Below the pieces are notes generated by a model. It ran no database searches. It was not told where the DNA came from and saw only the letters and a program-made list of their open reading frames with translations. A DNA stretch of 64,000 nt, taken from assembly GCF_013359945.1 (NCBI RefSeq), contig NZ_JABWCS010000203.1, positions 62,001 to 126,000 of the forward strand, given 5' to 3'. The stretch is from Paenibacillus agri. GTDB lineage: Bacteria; Bacillota; Bacilli; Paenibacillales; Paenibacillaceae. Position numbers and translations under genes: made by a program. This document shows, one piece after another, positions 62,467 through 64,000 of the stretch (position 1 is the first letter of the stretch; each line of letters starts with the position of its first letter).

Positions 62467-63546
62467 TCACATCCGGAGATTATTTTCTCTGAGCTTGTCC
62501 TTAAGATAGATGTTATTTCGGATATTGATCTCAACCTCAATTTTGGATTGCAATTTCGGATACCATCTCTCCTTCCATTCCTTCAACTGTGCTACCGTCA
62601 TCTTTGGCTTGAACAACTGACCAATCCCGAGTACGTCTGCTTTGAGGGTATGCAGCTTGTCAATGATATTGGCACCCCGTTTCTCAATGGATGTCTTGAT
62701 CTCCTCGGTGATTTCCTGATTGGAAAGTCCTTGCTTGTTCTCGGAAACCTCAATATCCAGATGGAGTTTGCTGTTTAACTGCGGACCGGAGTCTCCCCAT
62801 TTTATTCGATGACGAACCGTGGCCTTCTTAATCAGGATGCTGGCATCTTCAGCAGTCTCAATGGTTCCGCCGGTATATTTTTCAGAGAAAATATTGTTGA
62901 TCAGTGTCTCATCAGGCGTTAATGTGCCTACCATCTTGGAGTTCCTCATAATGGCGGAGCCCCTGAATTCATATAACGTGTCTGTTCCCGCCTCCACCAG
63001 CGGAATAGCTGTATCTTGTGTATAAGAGCGGCTGACTTTATAAGCCTCCCACAACCGGACGAGCGATACATTGGGCGTCCAGCCGGCTTCTTCACTGAAA
63101 TAATCATAGGAGGACACCTCTGGCGTCGGTCCGACTTGATGGTGCAGTGCCTTCTGGAAGTCTCCGGTAACAATGGCTACCATGCCTTTGATGGAGATAT
63201 CATCGGCCCGAATGGCGTAGTCTATAATGTCGTCGATTCCTTTTTCGGCCATTTTCTCACTGATCAGGATCAACCGCAAATGGAGAAGATCGACATGCTT
63301 TTCGGATTTGGTCCGGATCAAATCAAGGGCTTTGCTGATGGACTTGGCTTCCTGCTCCAGAATTTGGGTCGTCCCGGTAACAGTAGGAACCTGAAGGGTT
63401 ACGTGGTAGGTTTCAGTTTTTCCATCACAGATGCCCATCACCACAGGGAGATAACGTTTGTTGATGTCTTTGATATCCCAGCAGCCACTCAGCAGACAAG
63501 GGAGGCAGAATGCGAGCAGCAGCCGGGGAATGATTCTGCGCTTCAA
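62467..63546 (-). CDS. Ger(x)C-family spore germination lipoprotein
   Basis: A 359-residue lipoprotein, subunit C of a germinant receptor. TTG 63546 is the best start: AAGGAGG is eight bases upstream and TTGA overlaps the permease stop; ATG 63567 is inside the permease gene. The lipobox is LLSGC with Cys22, followed by WDIKDINKRYLPVVMGICDG, the usual GerC opening. The end, with KEWKERWYPKLQSKIEVEIN, is typical. It is coupled to the Ger(x)B gene before it; a Ger(x)A gene is expected further right. Confidence 0.93.
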   Translation of the reverse strand: MKRRIIPRLLLAFCLPCLLSGCWDIKDINKRYLPVVMGICDGKTETYHVTLQVPTVTGTTQILEQEAKSISKALDLIRTKSEKHVDLLHLRLILISEKMAEKGIDDIIDYAIRADDISIKGMVAIVTGDFQKALHHQVGPTPEVSSYDYFSEEAGWTPNVSLVRLWEAYKVSRSYTQDTAIPLVEAGTDTLYEFRGSAIMRNSKMVGTLTPDETLINNIFSEKYTGGTIETAEDASILIKKATVRHRIKWGDSGPQLNSKLHLDIEVSENKQGLSNQEITEEIKTSIEKRGANIIDKLHTLKADVLGIGQLFKPKMTVAQLKEWKERWYPKLQSKIEVEINIRNNIYLKDKLRENNLRM

Positions 63547-64000
63547 GCGGAGGCCCTCCTTTTCCATAAGCCGGACAAAGCCACAGCGAGCGGGAGTACG
63601 AGCATGCTATAAATTCCTGGGATGCTGTTCATTAGTAAGAAATGATTCAGGTCAGAACTATTTCTAACCAGCATGCTGAGCAAAAACATGGCTAAGGTCA
63701 AGCCTGAGGCGATCCACACTTCGTTGATAGGCAGAAACAGTTTCTTAATTAGGGTCGTAGCTGTCCAGAGTGTCGTAGCTGCTTCCAGAATGCCCAGACC
63801 GGTGGAGGAGACCACCGAGAATGTAGGCAGCCAATCGAAGACGACCCATTCCAGATCAATCGTGTCTGAGGCTAGGACGTTGGGATATTGAAAAGTGATA
63901 GCGACCTCCTCGCTGAAAATAAGTAACGGGACATAAACGGTGGAGAGGTAGAAAAAGGCAAGGATAATCATAACCAACATTAATCTGCTGGGCTTGAAAG
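63543..64000 (-). CDS. Ger(x)B-family germination permease (5' end outside window)
   Basis: C-terminal 151 codons of an endospore germination permease (APC-type, subunit B of a germinant receptor). The frame stays open to the right edge, reading FKPSRLMLVMIILAFFYLST, so ATG 63980 is internal. Four membrane helices remain, with LEWVVFDWLPTFSVVSSTGL, then the ending LPLAVALSGLWKRRASA. The stop overlaps the TTG of the Ger(x)C gene. Confidence 0.9.
   Translation of the reverse strand, partial: FKPSRLMLVMIILAFFYLSTVYVPLLIFSEEVAITFQYPNVLASDTIDLEWVVFDWLPTFSVVSSTGLGILEAATTLWTATTLIKKLFLPINEVWIASGLTLAMFLLSMLVRNSSDLNHFLLMNSIPGIYSMLVLPLAVALSGLWKRRASA

Noticed and set aside
1..64000. CRISPR arrays, tRNA, rRNA and well-known riboswitches
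   Set aside because: No regularly spaced repeats, tRNA cloverleaf ends or conserved riboswitch cores were noticed on either strand by eye; a covariance-model search was not possible.

Overview
The window looks like chromosome from a spore-forming, low-to-middle GC Gram-positive of the Paenibacillus type. The evidence is a Ger(x)B/Ger(x)C germinant-receptor pair at the right edge, a lipoprotein-LplB-LplC sugar ABC system under a membrane-bound AraC-type sensor, an HPr with a regulatory serine, AGGAGG ribosome sites, many TTG/GTG starts and classical hairpin-plus-T terminators. No rRNA, tRNA, CRISPR array, transposase or phage module was seen. The genus is inferred from gene families, not from a marker gene.

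Layout. (1) Bases 1-6360 hold a sulfated-polysaccharide module: the last two permeases of a sugar ABC importer, a Cys-type sulfatase, a secreted beta-helix/LamG protein, and a formylglycine-generating enzyme that can activate the sulfatase. (2) 6360-10900 is patchy, with long non-coding stretches, two kinds of gene debris (an SLH/thioesterase-like chimera and a decayed siderophore-sensing AraC regulator), a WYL regulator with a divergent VOC gene, and a YdeI-like gene. (3) 11125-20625 is the most striking block. A DeoR regulator faces an eight-gene operon with an Rpe-type epimerase, a 6-phospho-3-hexuloisomerase, an MtlD-like dehydrogenase, EIIA, a mannitol-type EIICB, transketolase, HPr and Enzyme I. 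It carries a complete PTS phosphorelay plus enzymes that would pass a polyol phosphate into the pentose-phosphate/RuMP pool. (4) 20783-26524 has a CofE-like (F420 ligase family) protein with a divergent LysR gene, two GNATs, an SDR, and a two-gene unit of aminoglycoside-nucleotidyltransferase-like and chloramphenicol-phosphotransferase-like proteins.

(5) 26712-38844 is a glycoside locus: a GHL6-like hydrolase with divergent AraC regulator, then an AraC-type sensor, lipoprotein, two permeases and a GH38 alpha-mannosidase, pointing to mannoside or N-glycan use. (6) 39112-54637 is a mixed accessory stretch: a membrane-anchored esterase with CBM9-like tail, a MerR-hydrolase pair with a textbook MerR promoter, a DUF3231 protein, a GntR regulator, an ABC ATPase, a CcdC-like protein, a hydrolase translationally joined to a two-component system, two MFS exporters, a small kinase and a UbiD decarboxylase. 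(7) 54865-64000 has a glycosyltransferase, a second decayed siderophore-binding remnant, a MarR gene with an operator overlapping its own Shine-Dalgarno, an MBL hydrolase, a VOC protein, a LysR/SDR pair, a secreted SLH-like amidase, and the germination genes.

The candidate for an undescribed system is the self-contained polyol PTS operon. Its gene set does not match ordinary mannitol use, and three related ATAAACGC elements surround its promoter. Functions are read from motifs in the translated sequence; no database search was run.
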